Source: Chitinophagales bacterium
Lineage (GTDB): Bacteria; Bacteroidota; Bacteroidia; Chitinophagales; UBA8649
Reading direction: 5' to 3'
DNA length: 9,451 bases
Assembly (NCBI GenBank): GCA_016777395.1
Contig: JADHRO010000068.1
Coordinates: 1-9,451 of the forward strand
Of this stretch, positions 1 through 5,941 are shown piece by piece. Numbering within the stretch: position 1 is the stretch's first letter; each line of letters opens with the position of its first letter. Position numbers and translations under genes: made by a program. The notes beneath the pieces are model-generated. The model did not search any database. It was not told the origin of the DNA and was given only the letters and a program-made list of their open reading frames with translations.

Positions 1-284
1 TACTTTTAGATCCAAAGAAGTTTAGTGAATTACCTATGTCCCCACTCACTATAGAATTTTTAATAAACCTAAGTAAGAACATTCCATCGCTTCAAATATA
101 TACAGGCAGCTATTCCCAGATGCGAAAAACGTATCAAATGGATGTCATCTATTATAAAGAACATCCCTTAAATACTGACTATCAGGGAAATATGGATTCA
201 CGTGATTGGCTTTCATCAATCAAGGGATACTATCCATCATTTTTTGCATTTTGGAAAAAGTGTAAAAAAGAAATTAAATATTAA
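1..284 (+). CDS. C-terminal end of a probable photolyase/cryptochrome-like FAD-binding protein (partial)
   Basis: An open frame enters from the left edge (first full codon at position 3) and runs about 93 codons to a TAA at 282-284. The tail contains KEHPLNTDYQG, a DSRDW segment and GYYPSFFAFWKKCKKE. From memory, such an ending occurs in the Bacteroidota FAD-binding-domain proteins annotated as deoxyribodipyrimidine photolyase-like; this is recognition, not a database match. No FAD-binding core is inside the window, so catalytic activity cannot be judged. The next gene starts 3 nt after the stop, which puts this gene in the same transcript as the flavin reductase, DUF2256 and photolyase genes and supports a light-related role. 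An in-frame ATG at 36 is almost certainly internal, because the frame is open upstream of it. A different protein family sharing only this tail is possible. Confidence 0.55.
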   Translation, partial: LLDPKKFSELPMSPLTIEFLINLSKNIPSLQIYTGSYSQMRKTYQMDVIYYKEHPLNTDYQGNMDSRDWLSSIKGYYPSFFAFWKKCKKEIKY

Positions 285-287
285 GAC

Positions 288-923
288 ATGCATTATACAG
301 AATCAACTATTAAAAACCTGCCTAGAGTTCAACGTTTAAATTTAATCAACTCAATAACGGGTATAAAACCAGGAAATCTAATCGGGACAAAATCTAATGC
401 AGGAGTTAGCAATCTAGCTATCATCAGCTCGGTGGTTCACTTGGGAAGTAACCCACCTTATATCGGATTTATTTTGAGACCCAGTATGGTTGACCGAAGA
501 GATACCTATGAAAACATTTTAGAAAACTGTTTTTATACGATCAATCACATTCCAAGCAATTTTGTAGAACAAGCCCATTATACCTCTGCAAAATTTGATA
601 AGGAAACCTCAGAATTTGAACAATGTAAGTTCACGGAGGAATATCTCTCCGATTTCCCTGCTCCATTCGTAAAAGAATCTGGATTGAAAATTGGGCTCAA
701 GCATCTAGAGAGCATCCCGATATCTATTAATAATACCATGATGATTGTTGGCAAGGTTCTTTATATTGACGTAGATTCTAAAGCGTTATCGCCCGAAGGA
801 TACTTAGACCTAGACCTACTAGACAGTGCTGGAATAGGTGGTTTGAATACCTATTATAAGCTTAAAAAGATCAAGCAATTTCCCTATGCCAGAGTGGCGG
901 AGTTACCCAAATTTTCAAAATGA
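288..923 (+). CDS. Flavin reductase-like FMN-binding split-barrel protein
   Basis: This 211-residue cytoplasmic protein resembles the flavin reductase-like domain family (FMN-binding split barrel). Recognisable parts are the early strand region RLNLINSITGIKPGNLIGT (about 17-34), the SNLAIISSVVHLGSNPPYIGF block (about 41-61) followed by RPS, the DTYENI...YTINHI segment (72-88) and the AHYTSAKFD...SEFE segment (96-111) with PFVKES after it. Family members bind FMN and often reduce free flavin with NAD(P)H, but some are plain FMN-binding proteins; the substrate cannot be read here. The gene starts 3 nt after the preceding stop and its TGA overlaps the DUF2256 start as ATGA. Lying among photolyase genes, it might supply reduced flavin or keep flavoproteins reduced; that is inference. 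No Shine-Dalgarno sequence is seen, as usual for this phylum. Confidence 0.85.
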   Translation: MHYTESTIKNLPRVQRLNLINSITGIKPGNLIGTKSNAGVSNLAIISSVVHLGSNPPYIGFILRPSMVDRRDTYENILENCFYTINHIPSNFVEQAHYTSAKFDKETSEFEQCKFTEEYLSDFPAPFVKESGLKIGLKHLESIPISINNTMMIVGKVLYIDVDSKALSPEGYLDLDLLDSAGIGGLNTYYKLKKIKQFPYARVAELPKFSK

Positions 924-1054
924 AAAAAAGTAATCTTCCATCCAAAATTTGCTTGATTTGCAAGCGACCTTTTTCTTGGAGAAAGAAATGGAAACAATGT
1001 TGGGAAGATGTTAAATACTGTAGTGAACGATGCAAAAGAAATAAGAACAATTGA
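920..1054 (+). CDS. DUF2256 family small zinc-ribbon-like protein
   Basis: A 44-codon gene translates to a short basic protein with C11-x2-C14, then PFSWRKKW (17-24), WEDVKYC (29-34) and C34-x3-C38. The Cys-x2-Cys / Cys-x3-Cys pattern with the PFxWRKKW and VKYCSxRC signatures is the DUF2256 family, whose members are about this size and are often found beside photolyase or cryptochrome genes. The cysteines suggest a bound zinc ion; C27 is an extra one. The function is unknown. Its ATG overlaps the flavin reductase stop (ATGA, 920-923) and its TGA overlaps the TTG start of the photolyase gene (TTGA, 1051-1054). Its translation is therefore tightly linked to both neighbours, and a partner role with one of the photolyases is a fair guess. 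Confidence 0.9.
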   Translation: MKKSNLPSKICLICKRPFSWRKKWKQCWEDVKYCSERCKRNKNN

Positions 1055-2535
1055 AAAGTGTAAATATCATATTCCCCCATCAATTATTTGAACAACATGA
1101 AATTCATGATAATGGATTTCCAATCTATTTAGTTGAAGAATACTTATATTTCAAAAAGCTTAAATTTCATAAACGTAAAATAGCTTATCATCGGGCTACT
1201 ATGAAGTGCCATCAGGCTTATCTTGAAGCCAAAGGAATAACCGTGCACTATATAGCTAGTATTTCAGCAAATAGTGACATATGCATTCTTATCAAGCAGT
1301 TAGCTGACTCCTATAAAAAGATAGTTTTTATAGATCCAACAGACGATTGGTTAGAACAAAGATTGAAGGCAAGTATAGAAGAATCAAAATTAGCCTCCCT
1401 TAGCTATGAAAATCCGCTTTTCATAAATTCAAGAGATGATTTACAGACTTTTTTTAAGGCAAGTAAAAAGTCTTTTTTTCACACTACTTTTTACAAACAA
1501 GAAAGAAAGAAGCATGGAATTCTATTGGATAGCTTAGAACAACCCTTAGGAGGAAAATGGAGTTATGATGATGAAAATCGAAAGAAATATCCTCGAGGAA
1601 AAACTCCGCCTGCAATTAACTTTCTTGAAGGGAATGACTACTGGAAGGAAGCTGTAGCTTATACAGAGAAATATTTTCCTGATAATTATGGTAGCATCAG
1701 CGAAAAATCCCTGTACCCCATTTCGCATGAAGAAACCCGCCGCTGGCTGATTGAATTTTTAAAAAATAGATTTGAGGAGTTTGGCCATTATGAAGACGCC
1801 ATATTAAAGGAACAATCACACCTGCATCATAGTTTGTTAACTCCTATGCTTAATATTGGCTTAATCAGCCCAAAGTATATTGTGAATGCAAGTATTAGTT
1901 TTGCAAGAAAGCATGATATACCCCTTAACTCTTTAGAGGGCTTTATTCGGCAAATAATAGGTTGGCGAGAGTTTATTCGTGGAATGTACCAAGTTAAAGG
2001 AAGATATTCGCGAACAAGAAACTTTTGGGGTTTCAACCGTAAAATTCCCTCATCCTTTTATACAGGAAGCACAGGTATAGAACCGATCGATGAAACCATA
2101 AAGAAAATTTTAAAAGATGGCTATTGTCATCATATCGAACGCTTGATGCTGTTGGGTAATTTTATGCTGCTCTGTGAATTCCATCCCAATGAAGTCTATG
2201 CATGGTTTATGGAGATGTTTATTGATGCATATGATTGGGTAATGGTCCCTAATGTATATGGTATGAGCCAATTTGCCGATGGTGGATTATTTGCCACCAA
2301 ACCCTACATTAGCGGCTCTAACTATGTATTAAAAATGAGTAATTACAAGCGTGGAGATTGGCAAAAAACTTGGGATGGACTTTTTTGGAGATTTATGCAT
2401 GTGCATCGTGACTTCTTTTCGAGCAACCATCGATTAGGCATGCTGGTCAGAAACTTAGACAAAATGGGTGTGGAAAAAAGAAGTACGCATATTTCAAATG
2501 CGGAATTCTTTTTAAAAAATTTGGAGAAAAAGTGA
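1051..2535 (+). CDS. Cryptochrome/photolyase of the FeS-BCP (PhrB-like) branch, lacking the cluster cysteines
   Basis: This 494-residue protein belongs to the photolyase-related family that includes the prokaryotic (6-4) photolyase PhrB. The N-terminal Rossmann-like domain begins VNIIFPHQLFEQH (4-16) and carries HRATMK (47-52). The C-terminal FAD domain shows GFIRQIIGWREFIRGMY (297-313), the His pair in HHIERLM (360-366), DAYDWVMVPNVYGMSQFADGG (392-412) and TKPYISGSNYVLKMS (416-430). Expected action is flavin- and light-dependent repair of UV photoproducts. After residue 430, where PhrB-type proteins have an iron-sulfur motif (YC-x2-C...CPF), this one reads NYKRGDWQKTWDGLFWRF with no cysteine. 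The protein has only C53, C78, C359 and C375. The TTG start is required: an in-frame TAA lies at 1042-1044, the next Met is residue 51, and the conserved N-terminus begins right after the TTG. The start overlaps the DUF2256 stop. Confidence 0.92.
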   Translation: MKSVNIIFPHQLFEQHEIHDNGFPIYLVEEYLYFKKLKFHKRKIAYHRATMKCHQAYLEAKGITVHYIASISANSDICILIKQLADSYKKIVFIDPTDDWLEQRLKASIEESKLASLSYENPLFINSRDDLQTFFKASKKSFFHTTFYKQERKKHGILLDSLEQPLGGKWSYDDENRKKYPRGKTPPAINFLEGNDYWKEAVAYTEKYFPDNYGSISEKSLYPISHEETRRWLIEFLKNRFEEFGHYEDAILKEQSHLHHSLLTPMLNIGLISPKYIVNASISFARKHDIPLNSLEGFIRQIIGWREFIRGMYQVKGRYSRTRNFWGFNRKIPSSFYTGSTGIEPIDETIKKILKDGYCHHIERLMLLGNFMLLCEFHPNEVYAWFMEMFIDAYDWVMVPNVYGMSQFADGGLFATKPYISGSNYVLKMSNYKRGDWQKTWDGLFWRFMHVHRDFFSSNHRLGMLVRNLDKMGVEKRSTHISNAEFFLKNLEKK

Positions 2536-2553
2536 AAATGAATCATTAAGTTT

Positions 2554-3327
2554 ATGCCAATGAAAATCCAACGTTTAAATATGGACAACACCTGGTTCAT
2601 TGAGTTTGCTGGCTTGCGCATGCTGATTGACCCTTGGCTGTTTGGGCAAGAAGTTGACTTCTTCTCCTGGTTCAATACCCAATGGCATAGAACTGCACCC
2701 GTTCCGCTTGCTGAAGTACCTGATTTTGACCTTGTGTTAATCACACAAAAATATCCGGATCATTTTCACCAGGAAACATTGAAAAAGTTGCAACCCAAAT
2801 TGGTGGTTGGCCCACAATCAATTGAAAATCAGTTGAACAAAATCTTGCCAGATTCGAATATTCTTTCTTTCAATAAAGGAATTCATGATATCCATAAAAA
2901 AGGAATACATATTCACCATCTCCCAAGCGCCAGGAAAATAGATCCTATTTATGATGCGCTTGTTATAGAAAATGGCGAGCAAAGTATATTTTTAGCAAGC
3001 CATGGCTTCACTTCCATTGATCAATGGCAAAGCGCATTTAACGAATACCCTCCAGTTCATGTCATGCTAAGTCCCTTCGACCATTACCAACTTCCATTCT
3101 TTTTGGGTGGCACGGTTGCACCAGGAATTGAAGGACTTAGAAAGTTAGCAAAAAGCCTTAACCCTACCCATATTATTGCGACGCATGACGAGGACAAGCA
3201 TGCTAAAGGTTTGGTCAGTAAATTTGCTAAAATTACGAAAGCACCAAACTACGATAAATTGCAATCCTTTCCCGAATTGAAAAATAAAATTTTACCTTTC
3301 ACCAATTACAAAGCTTTAGAAATATGA
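2554..3327 (+). CDS. Metallo-beta-lactamase-fold protein (COG2220/UlaG-like) with altered metal motif
   Basis: This 257-residue soluble protein has the metallo-beta-lactamase hydrolase pattern: early strands ending in LRMLIDPWLFG (21-31), a FDLVLITQKYPDHFH block (58-72), ALVIENGEQSIFLASHGF (135-152), SPFDHYQLPFFLGGTVAPG (173-191) and a late IIATHDEDKH (207-215). The usual HxHxDH metal motif is changed to Q65-K-Y67-P-D69-H70, so two of the four ligands are missing while Asp-His is kept. From memory, related 'SQxxxDHxH' variants exist in bacteria and plastids, so this is a subfamily trait, not decay. The reaction is unknown. An in-frame ATG at 2560 is an alternative start; neither has a clear ribosome binding site. 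The gene follows the photolyase by 18 nt, and its TGA overlaps the next start (ATGA). Confidence 0.82.
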   Translation: MPMKIQRLNMDNTWFIEFAGLRMLIDPWLFGQEVDFFSWFNTQWHRTAPVPLAEVPDFDLVLITQKYPDHFHQETLKKLQPKLVVGPQSIENQLNKILPDSNILSFNKGIHDIHKKGIHIHHLPSARKIDPIYDALVIENGEQSIFLASHGFTSIDQWQSAFNEYPPVHVMLSPFDHYQLPFFLGGTVAPGIEGLRKLAKSLNPTHIIATHDEDKHAKGLVSKFAKITKAPNYDKLQSFPELKNKILPFTNYKALEI

Positions 3328-4190
3328 AGACTCGTTCAAATCATTTAATGCAAATTGTATTCATGTATATCATCATGGGTTTAAGCGGCTTCTTCTCATG
3401 GAAGTATATACCTATTGAAGAAGAAGTATTTCGATTTTTCGCCGCGCATATAGTGATGACTATTAACTGTTTTTTATTTTCACTCTTAAAAAACAACTCT
3501 TCTGTATATGACGCTTTCTGGAGTGTGATCCCATTTTTCTTTTGTGTTATGTGGGCCATTATTCATTCAGAAACCCTCAACGTTTTCCATATTTTGACTT
3601 TAGGAACAGTGAGTCTGTGGTCATGGAGACTAACACTGAACTGGGCTAGATCTTGGGATGGTTTTGGACATGAGGATTGGCGATATATTGATTTAGCCAA
3701 TAAGAGTGGGAAAATGTATCCTTTTGTAAATTTTTTAGGGATTCATCTCTTTCCTACAATCATGGTGTTTGCTAGTATGCTGCCCTTGTTTTATATATTT
3801 TCAGACGCTAATCCAAACAAGATTATTTTTGCTTTGGGTATTTTCATCGCTTTGAGTGGTATCGGATTTGAACATTTCGCTGACAACGAATTGTTCCGCT
3901 TTAGAAAGCGACCAAATCCAAAGCAAGAAGAAATTCTTCAAACTGGATTATGGGGCATGTGTCGATACCCCAATTATTTAGGAGAATCACTATTTTGGAC
4001 AGGTTTAGCTTTTATTGGACAGGCCTATCAAGCACCCTGGTATACAATTATTGGAAGTGTGGCTATGTTCCTAATGATCCGATTCATTTCAATCCCTATG
4101 AAGGAAGAACGAATGTTAGCAAGACGACCTTCTTTTGAAGCATATCAAGCGAAAACTCCTTTACTATTGCCAAAACTATTTAAGAAGTAG
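3324..4190 (+). CDS. DUF1295 family membrane protein (steroid 5-alpha-reductase-like)
   Basis: This 288-residue integral membrane protein has about eight hydrophobic segments, roughly at 8-28, 36-56, 62-80, 87-106, 132-158, 166-182, 220-234 and 240-258. Family signatures are VYDAFWSVIP (61-70), a WRLTLNWAR...HEDWRYIDLA block (101-125), GLWGMCRYPNYLGE (208-221) and the closing MKEERMLARRPSFEAYQAKTP (259-279). These match DUF1295, related to steroid 5-alpha reductases and isoprenylcysteine methyltransferases. The GLW..RYPNYxGE motif probably forms a cofactor site, so a reductase or methyltransferase acting on a membrane lipid is plausible; the substrate is unknown. The ATG overlaps the preceding TGA (ATGA, 3324-3327), making this the last gene of the photolyase operon. 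DUF1295 genes often sit with photolyase genes in light-stress clusters of other bacteria, which hints at a role in photooxidative membrane stress. Confidence 0.88.
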   Translation: MKTRSNHLMQIVFMYIIMGLSGFFSWKYIPIEEEVFRFFAAHIVMTINCFLFSLLKNNSSVYDAFWSVIPFFFCVMWAIIHSETLNVFHILTLGTVSLWSWRLTLNWARSWDGFGHEDWRYIDLANKSGKMYPFVNFLGIHLFPTIMVFASMLPLFYIFSDANPNKIIFALGIFIALSGIGFEHFADNELFRFRKRPNPKQEEILQTGLWGMCRYPNYLGESLFWTGLAFIGQAYQAPWYTIIGSVAMFLMIRFISIPMKEERMLARRPSFEAYQAKTPLLLPKLFKK

Positions 4191-4199
4191 ATCGAATTG

Positions 4200-4230
4200 T
4201 TGTTAATATGGAGTTTTATTTTTAGATTTG
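4200..4230 (+). promoter_or_regulatory. Bacteroidota-type promoter of the ZIP/outer-membrane barrel operon
   Basis: A -33-type TTG at 4200-4202 is followed after 20 nt by TAGATTTG at 4223-4230, an exact match to the Bacteroidota -7 element TAnnTTTG. Transcription would begin near 4235-4240, giving a leader of about 25-30 nt before the ATG at 4265. The -7 element lies inside the first palindromic operator, so a bound repressor would block RNA polymerase. Assignment is by pattern only. Confidence 0.6.
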
Positions 4231-4236
4231 TCTAAA
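4221..4236 (+). promoter_or_regulatory. Palindromic operator 1, DtxR/MntR-box type
   Basis: TTTAGATTTGTCTAAA is a perfect 6+4+6 inverted repeat (TTTAGA / TCTAAA). It resembles the TTAG...CTAA symmetry of DtxR-family boxes and covers the -7 element of the ZIP promoter. A DtxR/MntR-family regulator is encoded three genes along (5880-6548), making it the natural candidate to bind here as a metal-loaded dimer. Confidence 0.68.
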
Positions 4237-4242
4237 TATTAA

Positions 4243-4258
4243 TTTAGATTATACTAAA
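4243..4258 (+). promoter_or_regulatory. Palindromic operator 2, DtxR/MntR-box type
   Basis: TTTAGATTATACTAAA repeats the layout of the first operator, with perfect outer arms TTTAG / CTAAA and one mismatch in the sixth pair. It begins exactly 22 bp after operator 1, about two helical turns, so two dimers could bind the same DNA face. It lies just downstream of the expected transcription start and ends 6 nt before the ZIP start codon. Confidence 0.65.
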
Positions 4259-4264
4259 AATAAA

Positions 4265-5131
4265 ATGATGTTGGAGCAAATAACAGAATACTTCGCACAA
4301 TTGCATCCTATAAAAGCGGCTTTTCTTGCAGGCTTATTTACTTGGACATTAACCGCAATTGGGGCAAGCTTGGTATTTTTCTTTAAAACTTCTAACCGAA
4401 AATTTTTAGATGCCTCCTTGGGGTTTACAGGGGGAGTTATGATTGCTGCAAGTTTTTGGTCATTACTAGCGCCCGCTATACATTACGTGGAACTTCAAAA
4501 TGAATTAGGCTTAAGCACAACACCCTCATGGTTTGCACCAGCGATTGGTTTTTTAGCTGGCGCACTTACCCTATTTGCTTTAGATAAGATCATCCCACAC
4601 CTGCATATATTTGCTAAAGGGGAAGAAGCGGAAGGTGTAAAAACAAATTGGCAAAAAACAATTCTTTTAGTGTTGGCCATTGCACTGCATAATATTCCAG
4701 AAGGATTGGCTGTCGGGGTAGCCTTTGGCGCTTTAGCTAACCCAGAGTTACTAGGAATGGAAGGCCAAAATGTATTTACTATTGGTTCAGCAGTAGCATT
4801 AGCTATTGGCATTGGTATTCAAAATTTCCCTGAGGGATTTGCTGTTTCTATGCCTTTAAGAAGACAAGGAGTAAGCGCATTTAAATCCTGGCAATGGGGG
4901 CAACTTTCTGCCATCGTTGAACCTATATTCGCGGTTATCGGAGCCGCTATTGTACTTACCGTTCTTCCGATACTACCTTATGCCCTTGCTTTTGCCGCAG
5001 GTGCAATGATTTTTATAGTTGTAGAAGAAGTAATTCCGGAAAGCCAACGCGGCGGAAATACAGACTTAGCCACTATGGGACTAATATGTGGTTTCATAGT
5101 AATGATGATATTGGATGTAGCCTTGGGATAA
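4265..5131 (+). CDS. ZIP family divalent metal transporter (GufA/ZupT-like)
   Basis: This 288-residue inner-membrane protein shows the two hallmark metal-site helices of ZIP transporters: LHNIPEGLAVG (141-151) and IQNFPEGFAVS (185-195). It also has GFTGGVMIAASFWSLLAP (53-70) in an early helix, VEE at 253-255, and about eight hydrophobic segments. The histidine loop between helices 3 and 4 is short (PHLHIF, 111-116), as in the GufA/ZupT branch. The family imports Zn, Mn, Fe or related ions; the sequence alone does not fix which. DtxR/MntR-type operators in front favour manganese or iron. An ATG at 4268 is an alternative start three bases later. The gene has its own promoter and precedes the barrel gene by 15 nt, so the two are probably one transcript. 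Confidence 0.93.
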   Translation: MMLEQITEYFAQLHPIKAAFLAGLFTWTLTAIGASLVFFFKTSNRKFLDASLGFTGGVMIAASFWSLLAPAIHYVELQNELGLSTTPSWFAPAIGFLAGALTLFALDKIIPHLHIFAKGEEAEGVKTNWQKTILLVLAIALHNIPEGLAVGVAFGALANPELLGMEGQNVFTIGSAVALAIGIGIQNFPEGFAVSMPLRRQGVSAFKSWQWGQLSAIVEPIFAVIGAAIVLTVLPILPYALAFAAGAMIFIVVEEVIPESQRGGNTDLATMGLICGFIVMMILDVALG

Positions 5132-5146
5132 AATAAATTTATTATT

Positions 5147-5941
5147 ATGTTAAAAAGAATCTATTTAATTGTATTTATAGTTTTATCAGTTCAACTAGCT
5201 TGCGCTCAGGAATCCATTGTAACCGATAGACCAGATCAAACAGAATCATCCTTAACAATACCTCATAAAAGTTTTCAAATCGAAAGTGGTTTTGGCTTTT
5301 ATTTCACTAATAATTCAACAAGTATTTCAACACCTAATACGCTGTTTCGACTTGGGGTTTCGCGATTTTTTGAATTGAGATTTTTTAATGAAGTACTGAT
5401 AAACAAACCCATTTTAACCGAAAAGGAGAAGGGAATTAGTGATTTACAGTTTGGCTTTAAATGGCAACTTTTCAAAAAAGATGACAATAAAACAAGCATT
5501 GGGTTTCTTAGTCACTTAATCGTCCCAAGCGGTTCAAAAAGTTTGAGTAATAATAGTTGGGGAAATACAAGTAGGATATTATTTGCCCATCAATTAACGG
5601 ATCAAACCTCATTAGGCTACAATCTGGGATACACCTATTTGAATAGCTTAAAAGGAAACTTAATATATACACTATCCTGTGCACATTCAATTACCGATAA
5701 GTTTGCTGTTTTTGCAGAGATATATGGTAATTTAATTGAGTTTGAAAAAATTATGGCCAATGGAGATGCTGGATTCACCTTCTTGATAAAACCTAATATT
5801 CAATTAGATGCTTCTTATGGCTTAGGGTTTAATGAAAAGATGAATTTCTTTAGTTTGGGCGTAAGTTGGAATATTGCACCTAAGAATTCACCTTCTTTAC
5901 TAACAGGGAATTTGCTACATGCAAGGAAATCACAACCTTAA
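5147..5941 (+). CDS. Predicted outer-membrane beta-barrel protein, Phenol_MetA_deg-like 'transporter' family
   Basis: This 264-residue protein begins with a clear signal peptide (LKRIYLIVFIVLSVQLACA, 2-20), with likely cleavage before QES. Q-L-A-C is a poor lipobox, so a lipoprotein is unlikely. The mature start IVTDRPDQTESSLTIPHKSFQIESGFGF (24-51) is the recognisable opening of the family named after the meta-pathway phenol degradation barrel. The rest alternates short beta strands and turns (for example LFRLGVSRFFELRFF, 66-80; FFSLGVSWNI, 234-243), as in an outer-membrane barrel of about 12 strands. The real substrate of such proteins is mostly unknown. Cotranscription with the ZIP gene suggests metal passage across the outer membrane. 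The last 20 or so residues (245-264) lie beyond the final strand and are encoded antisense to the end of the convergent regulator gene. Confidence 0.8.
   Translation: MLKRIYLIVFIVLSVQLACAQESIVTDRPDQTESSLTIPHKSFQIESGFGFYFTNNSTSISTPNTLFRLGVSRFFELRFFNEVLINKPILTEKEKGISDLQFGFKWQLFKKDDNKTSIGFLSHLIVPSGSKSLSNNSWGNTSRILFAHQLTDQTSLGYNLGYTYLNSLKGNLIYTLSCAHSITDKFAVFAEIYGNLIEFEKIMANGDAGFTFLIKPNIQLDASYGLGFNEKMNFFSLGVSWNIAPKNSPSLLTGNLLHARKSQP

Noticed and set aside
871..1083. A 70-codon minus-strand open frame opposite DUF2256 and the photolyase start.
   Set aside because: It lies antisense to well-supported coding sequence, resembles no known protein, and is explained as a shadow frame.
2343..2744. A 133-codon minus-strand open frame across the photolyase/MBL junction.
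   Set aside because: It is antisense to two confidently identified genes and its low-complexity translation shows no domain.
4495..4812. A 105-codon minus-strand open frame within the ZIP gene.
   Set aside because: It mirrors the strongly conserved ZIP helices, and the antisense translation has no recognisable family.
5147..5212. Reading the barrel protein start as a lipoprotein signal (VQLAC).
   Set aside because: The residue three before the cysteine is Gln, a poor lipobox, and the A-C-A/Q junction suits ordinary signal peptidase cleavage.
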